This document shows positions 44,103 through 55,200 of a stretch of 64,000 bases of DNA, piece by piece. This DNA is from Pontederia crassipes. Lineage: Eukaryota > Streptophyta > Magnoliopsida > Commelinales > Pontederiaceae. Each line of letters starts with the position of its first letter. Positions within the stretch are counted from its first letter, which is position 1. The stretch covers positions 11,617,501-11,681,500 of the forward strand of contig JAUKPH010000017.1 in assembly GCA_030549335.1 (NCBI GenBank), read 5' to 3'. Below the pieces are notes generated by a model, which had not been told where the DNA came from, made no database searches, and saw only the letters and a list, made by a program, of their open reading frames with translations. A program made the position numbers and the translations under genes.

Positions 44103-46800
44103 ACTAATCTTCGTCTTCATCTTCGTCCTCGTCTTGCTGTTGGCCACGCATCGCCTCATGAATCATTTTTCTCATCTCTCTTCATTGTCATGCTTCAAAA
44201 GCTTGTTGTTGCTGCACAGAACTTCTTATTGGACCTTTTCTCGGACCTTTTCTTGGACTTTCGTTAGTCATTGTTCCCACATGTCTTCAAATAGTCGTCA
44301 CACATCTTCATCTGGATAACCGAATATTGATTTTTGCCCATAATCAATATTCGTATTACTAACGGACGGCTTGAGACCGTATATGCGGCCCCTATTCACT
44401 CCAACATAGTCCGTCCATAATTATCGAGTCGTCAATGGTTGTGCCGTCCCCTGCATGATCTGTGAACGATGCTCGGCTTCTTTTTCTTTGAAGATCTCTT
44501 GTAAATTGACAAAGTGACATAACAAGGCTCATGCATAATGAAAGTTACATTACGAAAGTGATTAACTTACGTGTCCCAAGCATGCGATGAAACCCATTCC
44601 GAGTTCTTTTTCTAATGAGTTTTTAGAAAAATCTCATCTTCGGTGGGCATTTTACCCATCTCCTTTTCCTACAATTGAAATGAAGGTTCGCACATGATGC
44701 ATTAAATGAACAATCCGAATTTCAACTACATAGAAAAGTACCAATCGTTGGCAATTGTCGACGTCGAAACACAACCACCCATGTGCAGGCATGCTCACTA
44801 CGAGGAATCACGATTTGTCTTCGCTTTTAGGTATTGGATCTAAGTTTTAATGACATATAAAATCATATTTTGATGATACAAACCTTGAAAGATTAAGTTA
44901 AAATGCTGAAAAAGTTTAAAGAAAAAGGGATAATTTTATGCACTACACTTTGATTAAATAATTAACTGTGATCCTATTAGATTTTAGATGAACCATAAAT
45001 ATTGTAGAGAATTCTATTAGTTTTTTATGGAATAAAAAATCATCTTATTTGGATAACTGTGCAAAAAGTTATGCTTAAAATAGTACACGGCGGTCGACTT
45101 GTTGATTGAAACACCGGTCGACCTGCCTGCTAACACTGGTCGATCGGTCCAGAACACAGGTCTACCCGTCAGTGCAGAAAATGTCCAATTTCAATAAGCA
45201 GAATGTCGAGACTGTACCCGTCGACCGGTCCGGAACACATATTAACCGGACATTGCAGAATTCACCAACGGTCATATTTTTTCATAAAAGAAAGTGTACT
45301 GGTCGACCGGTCCATATGTGTGGTCGACCGACCTCCAAGTCAAATGAATAGTAGCGGTTAATTTTGAAAGAAAAAATTATGGAATGATTTGTGGACGACT
45401 TTCTCACTTGCTGAAGCCTCTAAAATGAGTGCCAAAACCAGAAGCAAAGGCACCATCCATGCATTAAAGCAAAACTTCAAGTTATCAAAAGAAGATCTTT
45501 TTTCTTAAAGTGATCATTTAGACTTTTCTTTCTTTCTCTCTTCCACTCTTGTGAGCATAGAATTGCAAAAGAGTTCAGAAAAAATAGAAAGAGCTCATAT
45601 GTAAAAGAGGTTCTAAATCTTACATCTTGAGCGAAAGAAAAAGATTAACTTCCTAGCATGAGAGGTTTCCTTGCCTCTCGAAGTGGAGAAAAGATGGTTG
45701 ATGTAAAAAGCTTTCTTCCTTGCCTCATTTGGAACAAAGGAAGGGATTACTGGAATCTTCGACGGTCTCGAGGTCGAGAAGTCAGAGCGGGGATATAGGC
45801 CAAAGTGTGGTCGAACCTCATCAACAACCACTATGTCTTTGCATTTGATTTTTTTTCTCTCTCTCCCCGTTCATATTATGCTTATGATATGAATTTCTTT
45901 ATTTTAAAAGATCTTAAAAAATCAGTTTTGTGCTTCCACGATGATCTTTGTGAACCAATTCGCACCCCCCCCCCCCTTTTTTTTGTGCCCTTTGGGGTCC
46001 TACATTAGACAATTAGATTTATATTACTCAGTTGACCACCAAGCTAGTAGCTCGGTCCAAACTGGCTCGCCAATCCAATTGGGCCACTCTCCTGCAGCCC
46101 GTGCGTCTAACAACATCGATGACAAACGCTTGGAGCACCTAGAATTGAAAGCCTTCCACTGTGCTCGGGATCCCACCATACATCGGCCTATAAAGAGAGC
46201 TAAGCACTTTATAAAAAGCCACCATACATACATTTTATCAATTAATAACACATGGTGGAAAATTACTTGAAATTCTCGAAATAGCATCTGTCTAGTAGGA
46301 TATAGAATATCTCTCCAAGTGACCCATGCTTTCGTATATTTTGGTGAATTACTTTAGTGCATGCAACTGCCATAGGTTTTGACGGGTAGAACCTACAAAA
46401 GTAAGATTGACATAATATAATTTTTCGTGTAATTACAAATATTTCAGCGCAACAAGATCATATACAACAACAAATAATTTACCCACAAGCAAATGTTTTT
46501 TTATACCGATTTTGCGATGAAGAGGCATTGGTGCTGATCTCCGACATCTGTGTCCTCTATCGTGTCATCGTCCGAAGGAGGGTCGGGTACTGGCGTAGTC
46601 AATCGCTCCACAATACGAATTCTCGTAGCTCTAGGCACAATGGGTTGTTGTCCTACAACGGCTCCTCTAGGAGTGGCCTTCTCCTTACCTTTCTCCTTGC
46701 CTTCTCCTTGTCCTTGTCCTTACCCTTATCTTTTCCTCGGTCGAAACAAAACATCTACAAACAATATAATATGTGCAAATATATTAAGTAAAGCTTAGTT
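44103..46800 (-). pseudogene. CACTA-3 ORF1 (Ptta/En-Spm plant transposase), interrupted
   Basis: Exon-like pieces on the minus strand: a Lys/Asp/Arg-rich start (about 46760-46540, GKDKGKDK then VVGQQPIVPRATRIRIVERL), a piece at about 46400-46270 (YPSKPMAVACTK), one at about 46260-46020 (GEWPNWIGEPVWTELLAWWS), then after the solo LTR KAKTNRDSS and HMGGCVSTSTIANDW (about 44830-44710), GKMPTEDEIFLKTH (about 44660-44610), and an acidic C-terminus near 44110-44150. These match the plant En/Spm ORF1 family in order. Stops are frequent. Confidence 0.65.
44832..46004 (+). mobile_element. Solo LTR (SIRE/copia-like) inside CACTA-3 ORF1
   Basis: A 1,173-bp insertion whose 3' end has the phrase accaattcgcaccccccc...tcctaca seen at the end of SIRE-type copia LTRs. 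The flanking 5-mers are ttagg (44827-44831) and ttaga (46005-46009), four of five matching. The left end is TATTGG rather than TGTTGG, a possible G-to-A decay. It includes repeated ggtcgaccggtcc words (about 45090-45350) and a C12 run (45965-45976). No internal coding region is present. Confidence 0.6.
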
Positions 46801-47187
46801 GATTGCAGAATAATAAAAAACAATAAGTGCACGATAAAGGTATGATCGCATCGCATTAACCTAAATTTCGGCATTATCCTCTGTCGCATCTTTATGAATT
46901 GACTGGTATGTATAACTCGAGAACCAATTTCTAATATCTGGTGACGCTTTTCAGAAGAGAAAATTTTGAGAAAAACTAGAGACATTCATGAGAATTTAAA
47001 CAATACGAAGACGGTTCACTCTCGTCACGCAATTGTCTGTCCGGTGATTTTTGTGGAGATATCGAACACTCTATTTGCAAGAAATTGGTAATCATAAGTC
47101 ATAACTAAACCAATTTTGAAAGTTAAATATCATAATAATTACATGATATCATGAGAAAGTAGAAGAGTTCATCGTACAATTAATAAT

Positions 47188-50120
47188 CTACTCATCATTA
47201 TCAGAATAATTACATGATTTCAATTCATCTTCATCTTGTGAAGATGACACACTTTCATAATTCTCCTCTTCATGTTCATCATCACTACCCGCTTCATCGA
47301 TGCATTCATCATTGTCGACTTCTTCGAACAAGTGTTCTTCATACTGAAGATCTTCAACCATTTGTGTGTCTACTATCAGTCCGACTTGTGCCAACGTATC
47401 ATCTTAGTATACAACTTGTCATGCACCTTCAACCTCAATCTTACTTCTTGCTTTCGTTCTAATTACGACCCATCATTGGGCTTTATCTCTTATCCCTTCT
47501 GTATAATTCACATAGTAGACTTATCTTGTATAAGATGGAATGATGAAAGGATCAAATTGTTCATACCGTCTACTATGTCGTACTTCAACGATTCTAAAGT
47601 CTTTGTGAACTCGTGTCCCATTTTTTTCCTATTGGATCAAACCAGGTACAATAAAATAAGGTGACCTTATTACCTGGTATACTCTAACTCGATGATATAT
47701 TTAAGGATACCACAGTACTCACGTTCATTTTCTCTATCCGTGGATCCTTTAACACATACACCATTGATAATTATTCTTTTACCTTCCGACCAACTCTCCG
47801 CATGAAATCTGTAACCATTCACGAAATACACGAGTCAACTTGTCACTTGTCGACTAGGACCCCAAGCTAAATCAAGAAGGTTCGACGTACTAGAAGTTTG
47901 ACTACTAAGAACCTATAAAAGTATTAGAAGAAATTTGAGTAAAGCCATCAACACACTTTATTTGGTGATATTACACTAAGAAATTTGTGTGAGACTTACG
48001 TGATCCTTGAACCATTGTGTGAAGTCATTCTCGATTCTTAGTTTTACTTTCTCGTCTAGGATATTGTAGTATTGTAAGAAAGCACTACAAAAGTAAGCAT
48101 GATGAATTAAAATATTTCGTATAATTTGAGTACACTAAAACATCGGACATATGAAATATTTAACTTACGTGACATAATATTGCACCTCTTGTGTATTTAA
48201 GAGGACATGATTCATTACCGACTTGAATTTTGCATCATTCAACCATCTTATTTTTTTACTTGCCATAGTGTCTACCGATTTGATTAAAGCACGAGCAATT
48301 GTGTGTCCTTGATGTTCCTTCAGAAATTTCATCATTTCGACGAACTCTAATTCTGGCGCACTTGACATGAGATTCGAAGTAATATAAACAAAAATAAGAA
48401 ATCTCTTAAATCATGTACGCCTCACAAATGGAGCCTTCTACATGAGCTTTATTTTTTATAGTTTAATTTTATTAAGATACCTCTCAAATGAGTACATCCA
48501 TCTGTATTGAACTGTTCCACCGACTTTTACTTCATATGGTAGATGGATCGGAAGATGTTCCATGGAATCAAAAAACCAGGAGGAAATATCCTTTCTAGCT
48601 TGCATAATATGATTGGAATATTAAGTCCCAATTGCACCATATTTTCCACGGTGAGTGTTGTCAAACATAGATCCCTAAAAAATTGACTCAACTCAGTAAG
48701 AGGCTTCCATATCTTTTCCGGCAGCTGTGAAAATGCAATAGGAAGCAATGACTGCATAAAGACATGACATTCGTGACTCTTCATGACGAGCAAATGTAAA
48801 TTGTTCATATCTACACATCGTGTCAGGTTTGAAGCATAACCGTCCGACAGTCTTAGCTCACGAACCCATTGAGGCACATGCAAGCTTTGGGTTTGGATAA
48901 TCTACCATTGGTCGAGGTAACAAGATGTAAATTCGAACGTCGACAATATTCCTTCAAATTCAATCTTCCCTTAATATTGTCTTTCGTCTTTTCCTTAATG
49001 TCCATAACGGTGTGGAAGACATTATCAAATACATTTTTCTCAATGTGCATGACATCCAAATTATGACGAATCAAATGATCTTTTCAATACGGTAGATCCC
49101 AAAAGATACTACGCTTCGTCAAATTGTGTGAAACACTGTAACCATTATATTTGACATTTGGATTGTCAGTAATCCTACTTAGAAAACCAATCATGTCACA
49201 TAATTCATCTCCCGATAACCTGACAGACTATATTTCATGCACTATTTTTCCCATCCGAAAGGCATTTCTATTACTTCGAAATGGATGCTTTTCATAAAGA
49301 AATTGTATATGACAATCAAACCAACAATTTTTACTTTCATTTTTTAAAGTGAAAGCATTTGAATTATCCATGCAATACGGACATCCTAACTTACCTGCAG
49401 TCATCCAACCACTTAACATCCCATATGAAAGAAAACCATTGATTATCCATAGTAGGACAACTTTTAGTGTGAAGTTTTGTTTGGTTGAGACATCATAAGC
49501 TATGACATCATTCTATAACACTTTTACTTCATCGATCGGAGACTGTAAGTACACATCTATCTTCTTCTTAGGACTCTATGGACTAGAATGCACGTCAAAA
49601 ATATATACAGAGCAGACATACATACTCCAGGAGGCAAGTTGTATAGTGTAACTATGACTGGCCAACAAGAATAAGGAACTGTCATCGGACCATACGGTGT
49701 AAACCATCTGCACATAACCCTGGTATTATATTTCTTTTATCATTTGCAAATTCTGGTTGCAAATGATCAAAATATTTTCATGCTTCACCATCAGACAAGT
49801 GAAACATGACACCTTCAGTTGTCTTATGTCGTGCATGCCATTTCATTTATGATGTAGGTCCTACAAACGAATATAATCTTTTAAGTCTTGGAACAAGAGA
49901 CAAGTAGTGCATTGTCTTAACTGGAACTATGTTTTTTGTGTTTGATTTATATCGATCAGCACCACAAAATTTGCACTCCCTCAAATTTATGTCATCACAG
50001 GAAAATAGCATACAACCATTTCGACAACAAACTATTTTGGTGGAGTCAAGACCAAGTTTTGATACTAATCTTTCAGTCATGTAATAATTCTCAAGTATTC
50101 GAACCCCGGATGGTGTGAAT
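47188..50120 (-). pseudogene. CACTA-3 TNP2-like transposase remnant
   Basis: In minus order: LGLDSTKIVCCRNGCMLFSC and CKFCGADRYKS (50080-49847), damaged core (49840-49430), MLSGWMTAGKLGCPYCMDN and NCWFDCH (49419-49228), DVMHIEKNVFDNVFHTVMDI (49074-48853), the DUF4218 stretch MKSHECHVFMQSLLPIAF (48883-48527), a piece at 48368-48165, the DUF4216 region (about 47860-47480), and an acidic tail EEVDNDECIDEAGSDDEHEE (47394-47188). The order and motifs are those of transposase family 21. Stops and shifts separate every piece. Confidence 0.82.
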
Positions 50121-50646
50121 TAATAAATTATATCTAAAGCTAAATACATTATGACTATTGAATTAGTCATATTTGCAAAGTTGACTTAATAAAAAACATC
50201 GAATAATCAGATTATCTTAATCAAGATCAAATTCACTATTTAACTAATAAAATAAATTAATATATAATTATTTTATTAAATAATAAATAAAATTAGTTTT
50301 CTATAGTTTATTAGCGCAAAGTAAAATCAGATTCGGATCTGAGTTTCAGATTCGATTTTGACCCGATTTTTTATGAGAATAAAGAACTAGCACCCATAGC
50401 AGTTCCCATTCCAGCCAGATCTAGGTCGGACACGAAAAATCGTGAACAAAATCAAGAGTGGAACCAAGAATTAATTATAATTAAATAATTTAAAATTATT
50501 ATAATTAAATTAGAGTTTATGTTAGTTAATATATTATTATAATTATATTTTAGTTAGAACCAAAATTAGGTAAATCATATTAGTGTATTTTAAAATTAAA
50601 TAAGTTTAATATGATATTATAATTATATTTTATTTAATAGAATTAG
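50121..50646. other. AT-rich DNA, no gene seen
   Basis: No ORF or repeat of note. It includes a short ggatctgagtttcagattcgattttgacccg stretch that may be older transposon DNA. Confidence 0.45.
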
Positions 50647-50654
50647 ATCTTAGG

Positions 50655-51067
50655 TAGAGGTGTTCACGGGTCAGATTGGACCCGACCTGACCAATGGATC
50701 AAGGGGGTTGGGGGGCCTAATCCGATTCAACCTGACCCGATTCAGGTTGGGTAGGGCGGTCGGGTTTACCCGACCACCCAATTTCTTTTTTTTCATTTTT
50801 TTCTTACTATTTTTATATTTTATTTAATATAAAAACATTGTTTAATATTGTTTTAAAATCATAAAATAAGTTTTTTCAATATTAATATTATTTTTGCACT
50901 TACAATAATTTATTTGAATTTTTAAAATTTTAAATCAAATATAAGTTTAAGTTTGAATAAAAAAAGAAACAAAAATAAAAAATAAAAAAAATCGGGTTGA
51001 TCGGATCGGGTTGACTCGGTTTGGAAAAATCAAATGCGTATCCGACCCGATCTGGTGAACACCTCTA
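50655..51067. mobile_element. hAT-type non-autonomous element, copy B
   Basis: A 413-bp relative of 43561-44014. Termini are TAGAGGTGTTCAC...GTGAACACCTCTA, with GC-rich arms of ggtcgggt/acccgacc words and an AT-rich middle. The flanking 8-mers atcttagg (50647-50654) and atctcggg (51068-51075) agree at six of eight positions, consistent with an older insertion. Confidence 0.8.
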
Positions 51068-51075
51068 ATCTCGGG

Positions 51076-52366
51076 TCGAGATTTTTAATGGTGGACCCAG
51101 TCTTTGACTCGAAATTGATGAATTTTTTTAATATAGAATCAGTCCCAGTCCGGCTATATACCGGGTTGAATTTTTTTTCTAAAAAATCGAGTTGATCTGA
51201 CGGAGCAGGTCGACCAAGACCTGCTCACCCCTACACTTTATTTATATTGAATGTTCTATGTTTTTTTTTCTTCTCATTTTCTTAGTATAGTAGTTGACTC
51301 ATTTAACACTTTTATAAAAAAAATTTTGATAGTTCTTAAATTATAATTATATAATAATTTTTTATAATATTCGTGAATCCACAATTTTTTTGGACAAATA
51401 ATTAAATAATAATAATATAATGGTCTTTGTTAACAATCTATTTATAAGAAAAGTAAGATTGAATGTGGTATATAAGACAAAAAAAAAAAGAATTAAGACT
51501 AAACCGTCAAGAGATCAAGGAGATAAAAATAGCCCGACTCCCTCTCCTTTCTTTTATTCCAACTAACTATCTACGTATTTATCTACCTATAAATAAAAAA
51601 GGTCTCCCTCATGCGGCAATCCTTATTCCCTTTCTCTAATCTCTCCTCTCTCACTCCGCTCCGACTGGCTCGGTTTTGCCGAGAGGATCCATGCATGTTT
51701 TAACTTTTAATCCTTGTAATAATATCGGTCTTTGACTCTTTGTTAATAGCATCCCTAAAAAATATAATTAAATCCTATTATAAATTTGAATAATCATAAA
51801 AAATTAAATATTCATAAACTCTATATAATCATACAGTTTAAATATGTTTTTTTTCTTTTAGTTTATTATTAAAATAAATATTAAAAGATAGAATTAATTA
51901 ACTACAGTAGGAGTTTAGATTTTATCATTTTCGTATAAGGAAATTATATATATATATATATCGAGACATAGTTGAGTTGAGTTTAGATATATGATATTAA
52001 TTAAATACCAACTTGGTAATAACAACATCTAAAATGTAATTAAAATAATAGTCTTATTCGAAAACAAAATAGGAGTTATCCAATAAAACAAAATTCAGAG
52101 GACTAACTTGGAGTATTTTTATTGTAATTTTTTTGTTGCATGGATGCACATCATAGATTCAAATTTTCAGGAAAAGAAGAAAGTAAAGGTTATTAAAAAC
52201 TTATTGAGAATTGATATTATTTTTTTTAAAAAAATCACTTATGCTAGTCCCTACCTTCCACTAACACATATATCCACGTTTTGCATGCATAGATTAACAT
52301 GTTTTTTCTTAATATTAAGTTTAGAATGCTAACTTATGTTTCATATCGACTGGGGACAACTATAGT
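51076..52366. other. AT-rich DNA, no gene seen
   Basis: No supported ORF. A pyrimidine-rich stretch (about 51600-51670) and a cggttttgccgag inverted repeat near 51672 were noted without assignment. A TA run lies at about 51948-51961. Confidence 0.45.
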
Positions 52367-52374
52367 AATAAAAG

Positions 52375-53040
52375 TAGGGATGATAATATTCCCAACCCTG
52401 CAGGGCCCCACGGGGAATTTTCGATCGGGGTTTCGAACTCGGAAAATTTTTTTCCGTGGGGTCGGGGATGGGAAAAAATTTTTCAAGAACTCTTTTTCGG
52501 AAATTGGGGGGGGGGGGGGGGGGGGGGGGGGTTGTCCCCGTTTCGCGGGACCCTGAATTTTGGCACCCTAAAAAATAAGTGAGCACACAAATAATCCCGC
52601 ATTGATAGTAATAGCAAAATGAAAGTAAATAGACAAATATAAATGAAGGGGGAGACTAATGGATCAATATAAATGTTTATGGAGAAAGTCCATCTTTGAA
52701 TATTTTTTAAATTATAATAATAAATTTTATTAAATCATTTCTTAATAAATAAAAAATTGTCTGAACCAGAAAACACGGTTCAACCCAATTTTTTCGATTT
52801 TAACATATTTTGACCAATTTTGATCGATTTTTTTAATCCGGTCCAAATTTATGTTTGACTTTTGAGCTTAGGACGGCGACGCAATGACCCTCATTTAAAG
52901 AGGGCCACGGGGTTCGGGGAATCGGGACCCCGCAAGGCCTCGAACCCCCATGGGGATCGGGGTCAGAGGTGGGAGCCAGTCACCTGTGTCGGGGCAGAGG
53001 GAGTGTCCTCCGTCCCGTACAGGATTGGGTGCCACTCCTA
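52375..53040. mobile_element. hAT-type non-autonomous element, copy C
   Basis: A 666-bp unit with imperfect inverted ends (TAGGGATGATAAT... and ...ATTGGGTGCCACTCCTA) and perfect 8-bp target duplications AATAAAAG (52367-52374 and 53041-53048). The arms are GC-rich (ccccacggggaa, ggggatcggggtc), and a run of 26 G lies at 52506-52531. It has no ORF beyond low-complexity read-through. It belongs to a different subfamily from copies A and B. Confidence 0.85.
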
Positions 53041-53048
53041 AATAAAAG

Positions 53049-53922
53049 ATGAGTACAAACATGAAATATTTAACACTTTGATAATGAAAAAATAATAATA
53101 ATACTAATACATACACATATATATATATATATATATAACATAAAAAAAAATCAAATTTGAATCCTATTATAAATTTGAATAATAATACTATTATGTGCTA
53201 GCTTTATTTTATTATAAGATCCATATGGAAAAAAAATCAGAATTGACTCCTATTATAGATTTTAATTTAAGACTAACAATCATCGGATATATTTTATATG
53301 TGACATATATATAGGTGAAGATCGACTAGCAGTCGTCTAGCAAAAAACTATAAATCATATAATATCAAGAGTACGTGAACTTATTTCATCAATAAGAATG
53401 TAAATTAGAAATTTCTATGAAGTTTTGATATTTGATATGCTTCATCCTTCTAGTACTCCTATATTGATTAAAATTTAGATTTCATAATTCCTTTGACTTT
53501 CTCAAGCCTACGAAACATGTAGATTTTTTTATACCATATTTTTTGTCTTCTATATTTTCATTGGCCCCTTCTTCTTTATTTCTAAGTTTTAACCTCTAAT
53601 ATTTCTCTTCATCCAAAGGCATCCAATCTATCCAAGAACGTGGTATCAAATATTAATCTTATTAGCAATATTAATCAAACAAATGCGCAATGAAATTTAA
53701 AGATATATGTGTGGTGAGATTGAGGGAAGTTTCGAAAGAAAAAATCCAAACAACATGTATTCTCTAGAGATGACTTTTGCAAGATCAAATCATAATTTTC
53801 TCATTATTTCTATTTGTAGTATTTTTTTTATCTTATTGCTATAATATTGTGTTCTTATTTTTTTCCTTATGCTACGTAGAAAGTTAACCATATAATACGT
53901 GATCCATACACATTACCTCTAT
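53049..53922. other. AT-rich intergenic DNA, no gene seen
   Basis: It has a TA run near 53116-53136 and no motif-bearing ORF. The homology to the left duplicate starts only at 53923, because CACTA-1 replaces it there. Confidence 0.5.
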
Positions 53923-55098
53923 ATTTATAACATTATTTAAAATCTTGTTTTATTATTTTCTCTAATGAAAATTTTTTATGCTATAATATTATGGCCAAAC
54001 TATTTGCAAAGTCAAATAAATAATTAAAAATATGAGAGAAAAGGAAAAAATAATAGATATTTTATTCTGAGAATTTTTTTTGTTACACCAGGTTATAAAA
54101 TTTTTATCATGAAATAAAGTTAGAGAAAAGATATTCACCCCATAAATGACATTGACTTCATAATAATTTTTACAATGATTATAAAAAAATGTAAAGGCAA
54201 TAATTTTTCATGTGATATTATTTCTTAAGAAATCAATATTCTCATATGGCTCTTTCATGCATAACAAATGAAGCAAAGAATGAGTTTATAAAAAAAATAT
54301 TTCGTAACTTAATGTAAATTTATAATAAAGATCATATTCTTTAATGTATTATCTTTTCATTTATATCAACATAATTAGTAAAGTTGTGAACATATGAACA
54401 GTCTAGGAGAAGATGCCATTTGTAATATTTACTTGTATATTATTATTTGTTTATTTATTTAATTTGAAGAGTCCGAATGTAATTTCACATAATGTTTACG
54501 AGGTTGATAATAAGTGTTAAAAAACTTTATTCTATCTCTACTTAGACTTATTTTAGACGGCCTAATATATTACCATACAAAAATTATAATAACAATGAAT
54601 AGATTTATTAAAATATCAATTTAAATAATAATATTATTTATAAATTATTTAAAATTTAAAACAATTGATACTAATATGCTTAGAATATTAAAAGTTCTTT
54701 TTAATTAAACTTGATCTAATCATATAAGAACCTGACCTGACTTCTAACCCCTATCCGTTCCTTTGATGCAATTTAGCAAGAAAATGAAATATATCTCGAA
54801 GCATCATCAATAAAAAACACTTTTTTAGAACTAATTTTATCATCGTTTTATTTTTTCACCAACTTTTACATTTCAGTTTCTGTAAATAGCATATTTTATC
54901 TTGATCAAGGCATTCTAGATGATTCCATAATAACAGCAAGTTAAGCTAGCTCATTTTTTTTCAGATGAATAAAATATTCACTATTCAATCTTGGTACAAA
55001 AATTCAAATGAGCTCAATGGACGATGGAGCTGCCCATTAGCTTCAGAATTATTCCAAAGGTAATAATGAATAATTAGTTAATACAGAAAGCACAGAAA
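53923..55098. repeat. 3' flank of the HMG-CoA synthase gene, duplicated at 5681-6914
   Basis: A direct match of the left copy. About 54380-54680 also matches, inverted, at 8762-9110, and about 54990-55098 matches, inverted, at about 7650-7770. The right end of the homology lies within the 3' UTR of the synthase gene, about 100 bp below its stop codon. Confidence 0.85.
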
Positions 55099-55200
55099 CA
55101 ACTTATCAGTTTGACTAAAATTAGGAATGCTACCCCAATTAACTTTCAGATTCAAGGCAAAGAACAAACTAGAACAGCTTTTGGCCAGGCCCCCACCCCA
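55098..55200 (-). other. HMGS: HMGS 3' UTR (gene-specific part)
   Basis: The sequence after the TGA at 55201-55203. It continues past 55098 into the duplicated 3' flank; an AATAAT-like element occurs on the minus strand near 55047. The polyadenylation site cannot be fixed from sequence alone. Confidence 0.5.

Larger units (their letters stand above)
44100..50120 (-). mobile_element. CACTA-3: decayed CACTA/En-Spm element of another lineage
   Basis: On the minus strand, TNP2-type transposase pieces (50120-47188) are followed by ORF1 exons (about 46800-44100), the usual gene order. The transposase N-terminal domain and both element ends could not be found. The protein pieces differ clearly from those of CACTA-1 and CACTA-2. 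A solo LTR (44832-46004) splits ORF1. The copy is old and inactive. Confidence 0.78.

Noticed and set aside
44797..44815. CACTACGAGGAA as a CACTA-3 terminus
   Set aside because: It lies inside the ORF1 reading frame and has no inverted partner or 3-bp duplication.
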